Source: Dasyornis broadbenti (Eukaryota; Chordata; Aves; Passeriformes; Dasyornithidae). From it: a stretch of 64,000 nucleotides of DNA. A program made the position numbers and the translations under genes. Below the pieces are notes generated by a model. That model was not told where the DNA came from, did no database searches, and saw only the letters and a program-made list of their open reading frames with translations. This document shows, in pieces, positions 51,563-64,000 of the stretch. The stretch lies in the NCBI GenBank assembly GCA_013397935.1, contig VZRN01000634.1, forward strand, positions 4,116,671-4,180,670. Direction: 5' to 3'. The number at the start of each line of letters is the position of its first letter. The first letter of the stretch is position 1.

Positions 51563-54500
51563 ATAGAGCCTCTCAAATGCATGGGCATCTGCCTGGGAGT
51601 GCTAATGGCAACAAATATTCTGCCTTGGGAGAGCCATCCTCGGGCAGGCAAGAGAGGTCAGAAGGAGTTTTGTGACTGACAGGCTTGGCCTGCAGTCAGT
51701 GCTGAGCTACAAACTCGCAAGACTTTATTTAAGAGAAGAATTTTACCTTTCGTGTGGACCTGACAATGTATTGAATTAATTAACATTAAAACTATGAACA
51801 AGTCTCTGGTCTTGCTAAGGAGTTTGCCCTTCAAATGGAAGAGCTTGAAAGATGATGTTTGGGGTTAAACAGTCAGAAATGGATTGTGAAAAGACATGAT
51901 GAGTTCTTGGATGAAAGAATTACTTCTAGATCTTGAGCAGTGTGGGAAAGGAGCTCCCAAATGTAGAGTGGGGATCGAGGGCTGTGCTGGCTTTAGGAAC
52001 TTTCATAGCTTGAATTCCTTTTATGTCCCTTTTCTATTGATTCACATTTGGCAGATTATGAAAATTGTGTGATTGGAACGGTGGGTATTTGCTGGTGGTG
52101 TTTCAGGAAGTCCTGTGGCATTCCTGCCAAGCAGGGGTTAATCCTGAGAGCAGGCAAGGAAAGCTGTGTAGGCCCCGAAATTCCAGAGGTACAGCAGAGA
52201 AATGGCAGAGCCCTGCTGCAGCCCCTGAGAGCAGGACCCTGCTCTGTGAGGGAGGATCATCTCGTCAACAGGGGCTCATGGGCCTTGCATTTAAAGAGCT
52301 GAAGAAGGAAAACAAATCTGGAGAGTTTTGGAAGTGAGAAAAGGCAGATTTCTAAACAGCAGCAGAGAATAATGAAATTAATAAAGTCTGAGGAATTCAG
52401 GCTGCTGCTTATTACTTTTCAATTAACTAGATGACGTATTAGAGAAAAGGGTATCTCTTTCAAAAGTTATTAAAGAAGTAAAAATAAGCTGCAATCTCAT
52501 TTTCTTTTCATGTGGTTCCTGCTGAAGAGCTCAAATCACAGCTGGGTAAAGCAAGGAGTCCTTTTATCAAAGACATTTTCCAATAGGCAAATGATAGAAA
52601 ACTATTGATCCATAACGTTCTATTGCTCTTCCAGATACTCATTTGAAAGTCTGAAACCCTTCTTCATGTACATTTAGTATTTTATTTGATTTATTTAGGC
52701 AGAGAAGTTGTGGTGATTCAAACTATGCCTTTAGAAAGGGGAAACAGAAGTTCAAAACCACTTAATGAAATCAGCAACTACTCACAGAGTAGTGTGACTC
52801 TATTTCTGCTTTTTTAGAGGAGAATTCTTGATCTTCTACGCTGAAAAGACTTTGCAGATACCCTGTCAGAATTCAGCGTTCTTTTCCTGTCTTTCCCCGC
52901 CAGGCCATCATTCCTTCTCGAGGTCTGTACGTGTGTTCAGACGGGCTGATATTTTCAGCACGATGCCACAGCTGTGCTGCTCACCGTTGCTCTGAACCAC
53001 AGTTTGTTGAGGTTGTCAGCTTCAAATCATTCATTTAAACTTCCCGTTCATCTCTGCCACAGGTCTCAAAACGAGCTCTAAGGAGATTTTTAAATTTTTT
53101 TGGCTGTCTAATAAGAATGGTAAAAACATGCCCATGGTGGAGACTGACCACGTATTTTAAATGTGATTCATTACAGACTCTTGTCCAGAAAGACTTCTCA
53201 CTTGAGCCAGCATCTCCTTTCCTCTCAGCTGCTGCAGCTGAAACTGCGTGGAGGGGGGATGTAAATTCAAGGCAAGCTTCTTATTTAGCATTTCTGCCTT
53301 GCCAAATGAATCAGAGACAGGAAATCACTCAGCTTGCCAAAATTTATCATACTGTGTCTCCAAAAGTGAAAACAGGTTTTTCATACAGCAAAGCAAATGC
53401 TGTGTTTTGCCGCAGATAATATTTTGAAAGTTGGTACAAGGTATCTTTGTAGCACAGATATATTTTTTTTTCCAAACTGATTGCAGACTTCAAAGTACCA
53501 AGCTTTTTGAGATCCTCTTAAAACTTAATTAATCAACTTTGCAAACTGCGTATCTTCCTTTCAAGTAGAACCCACAATCCCTCTACCTTGGGGAATAATT
53601 TTCTTGTTTTCCCGGCATTTTCCAAATCTAATTATTGACCCTCTAAATAGGAGGTTTGTTATTACACAATGTGATTAATTAGATACGTTATTTCTTTATC
53701 AGGTGAGAAATCACCACAGGACTGATGATAAGCTTATGAAATCCGCAAAGACTGCGTTAGGCAAAATACAATTACTTCTCAATTAAAAATCCATTGGACA
53801 TATTTGAGAGATTAATAAACAAAGTGGATTTGTGTCTGACAAAAATGATTGGACTTTTAAAAAAGATGAATCATGTTTGATACACCTGATCTGAATCCAA
53901 AGCATAAACCTAACCGAAAATATAAACTTAGTTCAACTAGAGGTAGCGGAGACTTAATTTCTCAAACATGATCTCTAAAAGGGCTGAATTGTAAGTCAAT
54001 ATGTCACCTGGATGCTGCTACAATCATTAATTTGCCATTTAATCACATTTAAACTCTTTGTTTGAAGTAGGGTATTGCGTTCTTGCTCCTATCACCTCAA
54101 AAAATGCCTGTAATGCAAATGCTCTTTACTCGTGACTCTGCTTCTGGGACACCTGTATGTGTGGACAGAGGTCTGGGGAGTAAAAGACGCTATGGAGCTT
54201 AAAAACGCAAGCGTGAAAGTGTTATCTAGCAGATAAGTATGCTCATTCTGGAAATTAGGAATTCCTAAAACGTGGGGATTCAGCTCTGCACCCTCCGAAG
54301 CAGCTGTAAAACAATCCCAGCAAGGCCCAGCGTTACAGAGAGGTCCTGGAGCAGCCAAGAGCTTGAACATTAGAGCTCTCGAAAGAAATGCATGAAGAGA
54401 TCTGATCCCAGCATCGGGATAAACAGGAATGCCAAAGGTCCCTCAGCTTCCTCAAGCAGCCTCCTCCTTTCACCCGGAGCCCCTGCAGAGGGATTGCCAG

Positions 54501-57078
54501 GGATTCTGTGCCCTCCCAGATTCCCCTGACTTCTCTTGTTCTCTTGTGTCACTGACGTGTCAGAGCAGGGTCAGACTGGGCCTGTTCGCCCGTGTCAAAT
54601 TGAGCAGTGCGTTTGAGCTGCCATCTGAGACTCAAGGAACTTCTGAAATAAATTGGTATTTGCCCAAGTTGCAAAGAGCTGTCAGAAACAAACGCCTTGC
54701 TGTAGAACCGGAGCTTAAATCTGAACGTGTTTCCATCATATTTCAGCACAGTTGAACCTTTGTTTATTCCAGGCCGTGGCCTTTCCAGGGACAGTTTATT
54801 CTTACAGCAAGATGAATTCCTTGACTTGTGAAGAGCCTGGAAAGCTCTGCCGAGCCTTATGAACTCTTGGCCAAATGAGAGCGTGTTTTGCACAGAAAAA
54901 CTTGTTCTGATTTCAATCTTATTAATGCGAGTTCCAGGGAGTGAGGGAAGCTTCAGAAACCGTCGGCTTTCCAATCAAAGAAAACTTTCATGGTATTCAG
55001 ACGTTATCTGGAGAGCCATATGGATGCTTCCCTGGCAATCTGCCAGTTATCAGGCATCTGATCTATCACTTTCCATGTCTTCTTTTGAAAGCCGGATGGT
55101 AAAAGCCCACTGATTTTCCTTTTCAATCCTTAGAGATCAAGTAGGCTTTAAAACAAGAAAAGACATGATTTCATTATTTCGGATTCATAAACTCAGAGAA
55201 TGGCTTCTCCCAGGCTTCAGCTTTAAAGGATGGCAAAGGACTTTAATCATAACATAGAAATCAGAGTATGAGGGGAGAAAAAAATTATCTAGCAGTATTT
55301 CATCCTAAATGTTGATCTTAATTAATCTTACAAATATTGTACAACAGAAATACAGTGATATTTGTTTCCAGTGATTTCTCTAGGGCGAGTAGTATGTGGA
55401 ATTATTGAATTTCTTTGATTAAATATTTTATTAGAGTAAAAATGAAGATATGAGCAGATAAAAACTATTAAGATGTTTCTATCAGCTTTTTAAAATGCTT
55501 CTAGATTAAAAGATTTTTGCTGTTCTGAGAATACAAAGAGCCTAATGCTTTTGAACAAATATAATTTTAAAAGGGTTGAAAACCAAAATAAGGAAAATCT
55601 TTGTTTTAGGGCAGGTATTTACTATTCTATTATACACTTCCTAATAATATTGACTACAACTTCAGTGATTTGACTCCTGCACAAATGTGGGTATGTGTAT
55701 AACTTGTTCTGTGCCAGTTAGCAGGCTGGAATATCAATCATCCATCTTTTCTTTTCTCTCCTTGGGCAGTATGAAATATTTCATCGAATGGGTTTCAAAC
55801 ACAGGTGAGCAGTGGAACCATCCCTAATCAAGAGCTGAAATGAGGCTCTTTTCAAAGGTTTGACTCCTAATGCAGGTTTAGGAATCCTGACTGAGTGGCA
55901 TCTGTTCTTCATTCCTAAATCCTAAATTCTTCTTCAAATGGAGAACATTTTTATTCTCTGCGTATTTCTTTCTTCAAGGCTTTCCCGCCAGGACCTGCTT
56001 GTGGTTTGCATCTGTTCTTAAATTCTTACATCACTTCCCTTTCTTCCATCAAGGGTGGGTGACTCTTTCCTACGGGAGTGAAGAGGAAATGATCCAATGT
56101 GCATCACAATGGAAGGGGAAGAGCTCCAAGAAGTACAGTAAGGAGATGTAACTCTTTTGGCAAAAGGGAATTTTGGCTAAATTTCAAAATGTATTGGCTG
56201 ACCTTGAGATTGAAAAAAACCCCCCTAGTTCAGTCCCTCAGCTGCCAGCATCTGAGATCACAAAGAATTTTGGTTCATTTGAGGGTTTTATTTAGGCTGA
56301 GAGCTACATATTTCCCCTGTCTGACCATAGTTAATATTCCTATTGCTCGTAGCAAGCCCAGTGCTGTGGCAGATTTCTTCCCTCTATTGTACAATGAGTG
56401 TTTGAATTTGATCCTGCATTCCACTTGAAACTTATTTCTGTGGAAATGACAGAAAGCCTGGGACTCTGATTGCTGCTGCAGTTTTTGTTGGCTGTTTGAT
56501 AAATGGCAACGTGTGTGAGCGTTCTGGGATTTTGTTTCATTTCAGTTTACTAAAGGCCTCATACAAAACCCGTGGAGGCAACAGAAAAGCTTTTGTCTTT
56601 GGATTGGGCCCTACAGAATTGCCAATATCTGTTGAAAAACCGTGTTGTACTTTACAAGTGAAAATATCAGTCACGATTTCTAACAGACTACGGCAACACC
56701 TCGATTAAAATAAGATAACTTGGTATTTTCTATTATTAAAAATTAGATTTTTACTTTTGAAAATTCATGACGAGATACAGACTAAAAACTTTTCTGCACA
56801 TGAGCTAATCACGTTTTTTTCTTGGTAGTCTTAATGGTCTGAAGCTCTGGATCTTTGCTCCTCCAGCCTCAGCAAATGAATACCTCGAGGGATAGAAGTT
56901 TCATATACTTCTTTTCCCCAAGGTTATCCATTCTGCTGACTGCATGGCTGTCTCTCTAAACCATCCTATCAATTGCTCAAGTGTGAATGCTTTGTAATAT
57001 GTTTTATATCTGGGAGGTTGAAGTTTTCTTCTCCTACTGGGAGTTTCATATTTTGATTAGATAGTCTGAGTTTCTTTC

Positions 57079-57095
57079 TTTTTTTTTTTTTTTTT
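57079..57095 (+). repeat. Poly-T tract (17 T)
   Basis: Seventeen T after TTTCTTTC. The tract is followed by GCCTCCTAG, so it resembles a strong polypyrimidine tract plus acceptor, but no exon is recognisable downstream. Confidence 0.88.
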
Positions 57096-58127
57096 GCCTC
57101 CTAGGAATTCCTAAAAAATTATCTTGTTCTACAAATAGTTTGGCAACTGGAACTTTGTAGTTATTTGTGTAGAATTTACTTTCTTCAATAAAACAGCAGA
57201 ACTACAATTTGATTTACCTTCCACATCAGCAATGGCAGGCTACAAGTTCTTTGTTGTTGTGGCAAATATCTTCCTCAAATATGTATTTTAAACTATTATC
57301 TCTTCTAAAGTCTTTGGTCTTCTAAATATGTGAACTTATTTATATTACATGGGCACTGTTATGCTGTTTAAACCTCTTCTTGGGCAGCAGCAATCGAAGA
57401 CGAGAGAAAATTGTAATTTAGAGGTCCTGCATTATGATTGCACAACAGCAGATCGGGGAAATCTGGTTTGTTCTGATTTATGCACAGCAGAACCAGGGCT
57501 CTTGGTCTGCCTGAGGACACAGCTCTTCAGGTGCAATGCGAAGGGCAGTGAGTACATGAATAAATGAAATATCAGATTTAGCAGTTACCCAGCCAGCAGC
57601 ACCTCCGTTATTCACTCTCGTTGGGTGGTGGCCAGAGCTTGGGAAGGATTCAGTCACACTCCAGCGCTTCAGAGCCCTGGAATCTCAGAAGCTACAAGCT
57701 CTCATTTCTGCTTTCTGCCTGTGTTTGTAGCGCCTCAGCAGAGCCCAGGCAAGTTCATGCCAAGGAAGTCCTGGGAGAGTTTTTAGGAGATGATGTGGAG
57801 CCCAGCGGGTTTCGGAGCTGGGAAAGGTTGGAGGCTGAGAGCGCCTGGAAGGGAAGGGCTGTGTGTGCCTGGCCTGGCCTCCCTCTCACCACAAGACATT
57901 CCTTGGTGGCTGCTGGTGGAGAAAGGAGAATGATCTCAGGGAACTTGGGCTCTGCCTCAGTCAGAGCTTTTTGCTTTTGTCTATCAGTGTGATAATGAGA
58001 AGGAAGGCAGGAATGGCTGTAATGTTTAAGTCAGATTTTGTGACTTGTTTGACTCTTGGGTTTGAGCCACCTCGGAGGCTGATCTGTGGGCATTAATTAA
58101 GGAAGAGCTGTTTGCCTGTTTGCCCAG

Positions 58128-58335
58128 AGCGCTCCGTGGCTGCTCAGAGAGAGGAGCAGAGGAGTGAGGAGGTGCCAGTCCCTGGAGCCAAGCCGCCCTG
58201 CCCGGGACGCTCGTGTCCTGCGGGAGATGCGAGCGCGGGAGAGGCCGTGGCACAGCTCTGGAGATGCTGCCCCTGCCCCAGCGATCCCCCGGCTGGTTGT
58301 CGCAGAGGGAGAGCTTTGTGCGAGCACTGCTGAGC
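58128..58335. promoter_or_regulatory. Candidate CpG island
   Basis: Hand count over about 207 bases gives C 62, G 81 and 15 CpG. That is about 69% G+C and an observed/expected ratio close to 0.62, just past the usual island thresholds. At least five overlapping frames of 62-77 codons are open here on both strands, which is the expected effect of GC-rich DNA lacking stop codons, not evidence of a gene. It could be the promoter or first exon of an unannotated transcript. G-rich strand bias (G over C) on the plus strand is notable and sometimes accompanies transcription starts. Confidence 0.5.
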
Positions 58336-59676
58336 TTGGAGCAAAGCTGCTGTGATAAAGGGTTCGCTAATGAAACGGGGCAGGCCCCTCCCTTATCTCC
58401 CTCTTTTGATATTGTCAGATACAGATCAGACTGAAATGGGGTTTCCTTAGAGGCTGAAAGGACCTCGTTTCATTTATTGACCAAAGGACAATTATTTGTG
58501 ACTTGATGTAGGGATTGAAAAAGAAGGGACGTTATGACTTTCAGTGTCTCTTCTTTCCCTCACCATCCCACCCCCAAAATCAGTTTAAATTGGCGTAATA
58601 ATCCACTAGCAGTGCCTCTCTCTCAGTGCCTTGTCTGGCAGCGGCCAGTTCCACATATTTCAGAATGAAAATACTGCCTAGCACTTATGGGGGTCTCCTG
58701 TAGTCCATGACTGGAGGTTGACATCTTTTGGCAGGAGTTTATATCAACTCACACATTTGTACTTCGTTCCATTACGATTGTTTTCCAGCCAAGTTGAACA
58801 CACGTGTCCCTTGCTTTGCTAGCTGGCCTCACAAAGGCTCATATGGCAATTAGTTCCACAGGTAAATTGATGCAAGATGAAATGAAAAAAAAAAAGTCTT
58901 GTGTTTTATATTTAAATCGGTCTTATTTAATGTCTTCTAAGCCTTGCAATCAGAAGAAAGAAACAGAAGTACTTGAATTGCCTTTTTAGTGCTTTTTTTT
59001 TTTTTAATTTCCATGACCCTGTGGTCTGTTCCACAGCACAGTATATAAATATCCCCTGTATATAGTACAGAGCTCCACACCATAGTGTGTGTGGTATTAT
59101 GGACAGCATCGTCTCTGCTTGTCACACGTTTGGGTGGGGTTCTCTGGTATTACCTGTACCTTTCAAATGCTGTGTGACTGAGAATTAGATGTGAGGCATA
59201 AGGAAGTTGCTTCCCGTGAAGCAACAGCCAAATGTCTCCCTGCACTGATGTGATTGAGAGCAGAAAGACGCGATTCCCGAAACACAAATAAGCTTTTTAG
59301 TTTGCTTTCACGAAGAAAACAGATGTTAATTTTAGCAAAGAGAACTATTAGTTTCATATTTAGTAGTGGAGAAAATATTGTGGTTTTTAAGGACAGTACC
59401 ATTTGTAAAGAATGAAAATGTGAACTCTGGAGAGATTAAATCCACTCATTTATAACTTCTGCCACATTAAAGGAGCTGAATATAAATTGATTGGATTAAG
59501 CAAATATAATGTTACATTCTTTTCAAATACATTCTGTATATGTAATTAAAAACAGATTTTATACATTTACAGTGTTTATAAAATAGATATTTGATTGAAA
59601 TACTTTTTACATTCGGAATGGTGCACATGCTGTAATGAATATCTTCAGGGGAAAAAATCTGAGTGCAGAGACTGAG

Positions 59677-59702
59677 TCAATTTATATTTTAATATAAATT
59701 GA
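59677..59702. repeat. Perfect inverted repeat, 12-bp arms
   Basis: TCAATTTATATT, a TT spacer, then AATATAAATTGA. The arms are exact reverse complements. The sequence is entirely A/T apart from the second base from each end, so it could extrude a weak cruciform, but such palindromes arise easily in AT-rich DNA. Confidence 0.9.
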
Positions 59703-59733
59703 GATGCATATTGGATCTGAAGTGACACCTGTG

Positions 59734-59848
59734 TTTGCAGATGAGGAGAGCTATTCATCCCAGAAATATTAATCCCAGGCATACCTTGCTCAAGATTATG
59801 TGACCTCACCAATTCTTGAGACCAGTTCTTGAAACCACTCCTTTGCCT
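59734..59848 (-). repeat. Probable MIR-type SINE relic, antisense
   Basis: The segment begins 'tttgcagatgaggagagct', matching 'tttacagatgaggaaactg' of reverse-complemented MIR. About 47 bases after GATGAGG it has 'ccttgctcaagattatgtg', in place of 'cttgcccaaggtcac'. A degenerate 'cttgagaccagttcttg' follows where the family has 'ggattcgaacccagg'. Order and approximate spacing fit. Divergence is high and the boundaries are approximate. Confidence 0.45.
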
Positions 59849-62800
59849 CTCCCAAACGTTGATAAATCCAGTAAAGGCCTTATCTGGGCTGCAGCTGGCA
59901 CAGCCTGCAGCTCCCCAGTCGCAGCTCCCTCTCAGAGCTTGTGCTGATCTGCCTCAGGAACCGAAATGCTTATTTTAAATGCTATCAAAAGACTCAAGAG
60001 CATACAGGGATTTAGGAGCAAAATGTTTGGCCATGAGGGAAGTGGGCTGCAGATGCTTAGCTGTGGCTTTTTAGGAAGTTAGCAGGTTAGATCCAGTTGG
60101 TTCCATGGGAAGAGATGGAGAACTTGGCAGCAAACCTGTATTTTTTTCTGCGGCATGTGAAGGCAATGCCAGCATTCAGCAAGAACACATTGGTGTGATG
60201 GTGCTGATTTTTCGGGTGCGTGGCGGACATAGGATTTTTAATGAATGTTTGGTGGCTTGGGGAAAAAAGCCGAAGAAATGGATCAGAAAGTGCTCAGAAA
60301 AACAACCCTGTGTTGTTGCTGTTTGTGCAGTGTCTGACAGTGGGGTGATGCCTTTGTTGTTATGGTTTTTATCCTCGGGACCGTGCTGTTTTGCCATGTT
60401 GCTGAGGACTTGTGCACTCGTAAACCATCTGCAAGGCTGCCTCAGATCAACCCCTTGTGAAAGCCAGGTAGCGCAGTAGGAAAATTATCACATTGCTCTG
60501 GGGTGCTCAGAAGCCTCAATCCCCGAGCTTCTTTAGGGCAAAGCTCCTTAATGAAATCACAATATTTGGATGGCACAGTCCCCAGGATATGTAAACATGC
60601 TGCCTAAACAGCTGTTAAATAATTGTCAATGTTTATTCGGGCTCTCAATCAGGGAGAGGTAGATTTTAGCACACTTTATGGTGAGGTCTCTGTAGAGAAC
60701 AAAGTTAATCCTTCTGATATGGAAGTATTTCAGAGCTGCAGTGCTCTCTTTCTAAACTCACTGTTTTACTGTGTGCTGGGATGGTGATTTCTGTCCATTT
60801 GCACCCTCCTTTGTTTAGAACTTTTGCTCTAATGTTGGATTTCGATGATGATTAGGTACATTCACAGAACTCCATGAAACCCTGAGCTTTCAACAGACGG
60901 CGAGATCAGAGCTGAAGTCTCAGCACAGTGATCTCTAAACAAGGCATGTTTGAAGCAGTTTGCGTCCAGAGCTCCACGCAAGAGCTTGCACTTGCTCCAA
61001 TGCCACGCCACAGCGTGCAATGTGAGTATTTGCTGTAATACATCTGTACAGTTGTATGCTGCTCGATGCCTAAGGTTAGACTGGATGCTCCACACAGAGC
61101 ATCATTTGTTTTTCAGACAGAAGGATGTTCCAAGTGGCAGAGCATGAAGTTGGGAATGATGCGTGGATCCACTAAAAGAAAAATGGTTTTTAGGTAAGTA
61201 TTTTGTGTTTATGTCTCTTCGGTTTTGCACTTTTTACTCAAGTTTTGTAAAGTGAAAATTAGGAGGGGAAAAAACCCAACACATTCCTGCATCTTGTGAG
61301 CAATTCATTTATAAGTGGAAGATCTAATTTTCACATGGATATCATTTATATAATCACTGCTTATCCCGAAGTTTTGCAGTGGTATAAAAATTAAAGGTTT
61401 TGTTTTACTTTGTGCCTTGATGCACATGTGAAGTTTTCATTAAGAGTTTTATACGAACACAGGAAGATAAGACATGCTTTCATGTCTTGAGATCCAAAAG
61501 GGTAAATAGAATATGAAAACTGTTCCTGCATATATGATCTAAATGTATGCGGTGTGATTGCTCTTTTCTAAATATTAACTGTCTGCCTTGGTGCTTTGCT
61601 CTGTGGCAGCGTGACAGCAGGAGAGCTGATGTGATATAAATGATGCCAATCTCTGCACTGTTGGCACGGGCATCTGTCTCCTTGGCAGACTCCAAAGGCA
61701 GCTCCTGGCAGCTTTGGAGTTGCCTCTAGGTCTGTCATATGGTTAAGCTTCTGACTTTTCCTCTTTAGCTAAAGTCCACTCCATCTGGAACTTATTGAAT
61801 TCTCTTTCACCTTTGGTTCTGGAGAAACTCTGATGGAAACACTGTAAATTCTGGACTGAGGACTCTGAATTGTTAAAATGCTTGTGGATGTTAAACTTCT
61901 GCTGAAATCTAAAACAAACAGTGTTACACTCTAGAACTGAAATCTGAAAATGGAAGAAACCAAAAGCAGTGTTTCATGTAAAACGAACAAGGAAATGACA
62001 ATTCAATTTCTTCTTTTGGTTTTTTTTGGGTTTTTGTTGGGTTGTTTAATGGTCAGTTCAGATCTGCTGTAGTGGTGTCCTGCCTCTCCAAGCTGGCTGG
62101 GCTCCTGGCAGGAGTCTGACCTCCCTAGACAGGATCAGGGAGAGGGAGGAGGGTGCAAGCCAGCAGTAGGTCTGAGACAGTCGTGGGTTAACCAGGCGGG
62201 CGTCACAGATCAAGGGATGCCGCAGCCCCAGGATTCACCCAACTTTTCAGACGGTTTGTTCTAAACATGGGCACTCAGCCTCCAAAGTTCTAGTGTAGAT
62301 CGGGGCCATATTGTACCACATCCCACAAATCTGAATTAGCCTCCTCCTTCTTGCTTCTTGGCCCAGTTTCTCTGGTCTAAAGACCAACTATGAATTTCTC
62401 TTGCAGCTATAGAGGCATCTGGCTTTCTCAGAGACATAAAGCAAAGCAAGTTTTCCAGAGAGATGAAGCAACTGTCAAAATAAAGTTGTCATTCATTTTT
62501 CATTAAGTCCTGTTCTTTCTTTCATGCTCTTATATCGCTGTTTAAACCATCTTGTTCCCTCACAATCTCCAGCTAACGTCAATGTCTAGCACATGGAAAG
62601 GGAAAGGGTCGTCACAAGTGCAATGTTTTCATGCTCACAGTTACTGAAATCCCCCGCCTTTGGTCAGAAGCACAAAACCAACAAGAACAAAGTCGTGTGC
62701 ACTGGGTAAAACAAAGAGAGCGGAGGATGGGAAGGAACAGCCTCCGTGTAGCAAAAGCAGCCAGCTTGTTCACTCCTCTGCACCCCAGCACACTTCTCAG

Positions 62801-64000
62801 GGTCTCTGTCACATCTGGCTCACTTGCTTTGCCTTCTCTTCCCCCTTTGTCTCCCACCAGGAGAAGGCTGTTCCTGCGGCTCCATCCTGCCATGCCAATT
62901 ACAGCGAGGGGATAATGGCACTGCCTCCATTCCAGTGCTGCCTAGGCTTGGAGCCCATTCGACAGATGGGAAGACATGGGAAAGACTTGACTGGAACTTT
63001 GAGAACTGGGATCTCAAAAGCCAGAAACTTATTTTTGCTTCTTGCCTGGGTATAGCATAGACTTTCATTGCTTTTGTAGAGTAAACTGAGACCAGAACCA
63101 AAATTCCAATTACTCCCTCTTTTTCTGCCTTGTCTAGTGTATCCCATTTCCTCTGTCTGTGAGGATGACTTATGGAAACAAAGGGAAAATGTTCTTGGGA
63201 GCTGCTGTGTTGATAAGCTTTATCTCAAGTTCTTCATTCTCTCCTTCTGGACACAAACAGTGCATCTGAATGCTTGGACATCAATTTTCTCAACACAGCT
63301 TGAGCCACGCTGGATTCTTTGGGTCTCTGAGTATCATTCAGACTGGCCCAAGCAATCCCTGCACCTGACGTCAATTTGTCTGACAAAGCCACCGGTTTAA
63401 TAAATAACGGTAATAATAAACCAGGTAAAGGTCATGTCCCCTTAATATCCATACCCATACCATACTTCACTCTGCATTTTTATGTCTGCTCTGAGCAGTC
63501 ACTTGCACAGACAGCAAGCTTGGAAAGCGCCTTTTGAGGAGAGCAGTGCTCCATGCCAGGCTGTCACGCGAGCTGTTCTTTCTGCTCCTGTGCTGCGTGT
63601 CAGGGAGGTGAGCTGCTGAGATGGAGGGGACTGAGGAAAGACACTAACTTGGGGGCTGGCATTCGACAGACCAAAAGAGACGCAGAATAAAGAATGTCCT
63701 TGCAGGTGTAAAAGTGAGCAAGGAATCAAACTGGTCAGAAACAAAGGGACACAGGTGACTCTCTGTGGCACAGAGGAATCCAGTGAGGATGGGCATGAGT
63801 CTGCCCATGTTTCACTTTGTGGCTTTCAAATCATCCTGATTCCTCCTCTAAATCAGTTCTGACCGTCTTGGTACTTGGAAGTGAAAAACCTTTTCTTGTA
63901 CTGCACTGGGTACAGTGCCTTATTTACTTGTTGATGTAGCTGCCAGCTTGTGCAACTGCCAGATCATGCAACTCCTACACAGATCCCCAGGAGAAGCAGG

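Larger units (their letters stand above)
49616..58127. other. Unique AT-rich DNA without a recognisable gene
   Basis: About 8.5 kb. The longest frames (minus strand 54549-54974, 141 codons; plus strand 57621-57992, 123 codons) both open with TTG and show no domain. A minus-strand frame at 50212-50547 (111 codons) and a plus-strand frame at 56099-56428 (109 codons) are also unrecognised. Simple repeats at 51543-51562 and 57079-57095 and an octamer at 54113-54120 are present. From about 57600 the G+C rises toward the island at 58128. Confidence 0.55.
58336..64000. other. Unique DNA without a recognisable gene
   Basis: About 5.7 kb downstream of the CpG-rich block. A 124-codon ATG frame lies at 60105-60479 and a 131-codon frame at 62660-63055 (TTG start). 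Neither has a domain I recognise, and the second overlaps several open frames on both strands. A 13-T tract lies near 58993-59005. From 62050 to 63770 the DNA is somewhat GC-richer. No recognisable CR1 was seen in the block. Confidence 0.55.

Noticed and set aside
54549..54974. 141-codon frame on the minus strand
   Set aside because: TTG start, no recognisable domain, and an opposing open frame overlaps it.
58097..58434. Cluster of six overlapping open frames on both strands
   Set aside because: GC-rich DNA has few stop codons. Several frames open at once is evidence of composition, not of a gene.
61055..61100. 'aaggttagactggatgctcc', like CR1 'ggttggactagatgacc'
   Set aside because: No further CR1 sequence follows, and no octamer tail is present.

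Overview
The window looks like vertebrate, most probably avian, nuclear DNA. Three fragments carry sequence typical of the 3' region of chicken repeat 1 (CR1) LINEs, with the bird-style GATTCTRTG tail. Recognisable repeats are otherwise sparse, base composition is AT-rich, and two N runs (16743-16787, 29686-29782) mark assembly gaps. CR1 of this kind also occurs in crocodilians and turtles, so 'bird' is an inference. I cannot name a species.

I found no protein-coding gene, exon, rRNA, tRNA, CRISPR array or autonomous mobile element that I can support. Open frames on both strands are short, have no recognisable domain, and several of the longest can only be opened from a TTG codon. The window is best read as intergenic or deep intronic sequence. 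Promoters, operons and terminators of bacterial type do not apply.

Layout: 1-740 is a GC-richer block without a recognisable gene. About 1.0-11.6 kb is AT-rich with one probable MIR-type SINE relic (1028-1106). An antisense CR1 3' end lies at 11612-11743 and a (GTTTT)n microsatellite at 13508-13554. The region 16.8-22 kb is unique sequence, with an internal CR1 fragment at 22048-22222 that is followed 18 bp later by a palindromic POU-type site. The region 22.3-37.7 kb is mostly unique, with short local duplications. A sense CR1 3' end lies at 37760-37823 and an older LINE/SINE-like tail at about 38116-38172. At 49.0-49.6 kb a (GTTT)n microsatellite, a CpG-rich island and a 200-codon ATG frame overlap. 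A second CpG-rich block lies at 58128-58335, and another MIR-like relic at 59734-59848.

The most testable signals are the two small CpG islands, which could be promoters of unannotated (perhaps non-coding) transcripts, and the 200-codon frame at 49013-49615, which has a good Kozak context. That frame is made largely of microsatellite and CpG-island sequence and may well be fortuitous. I see no convincing new biological system here. Transcript data and cross-species alignment would decide what is functional.
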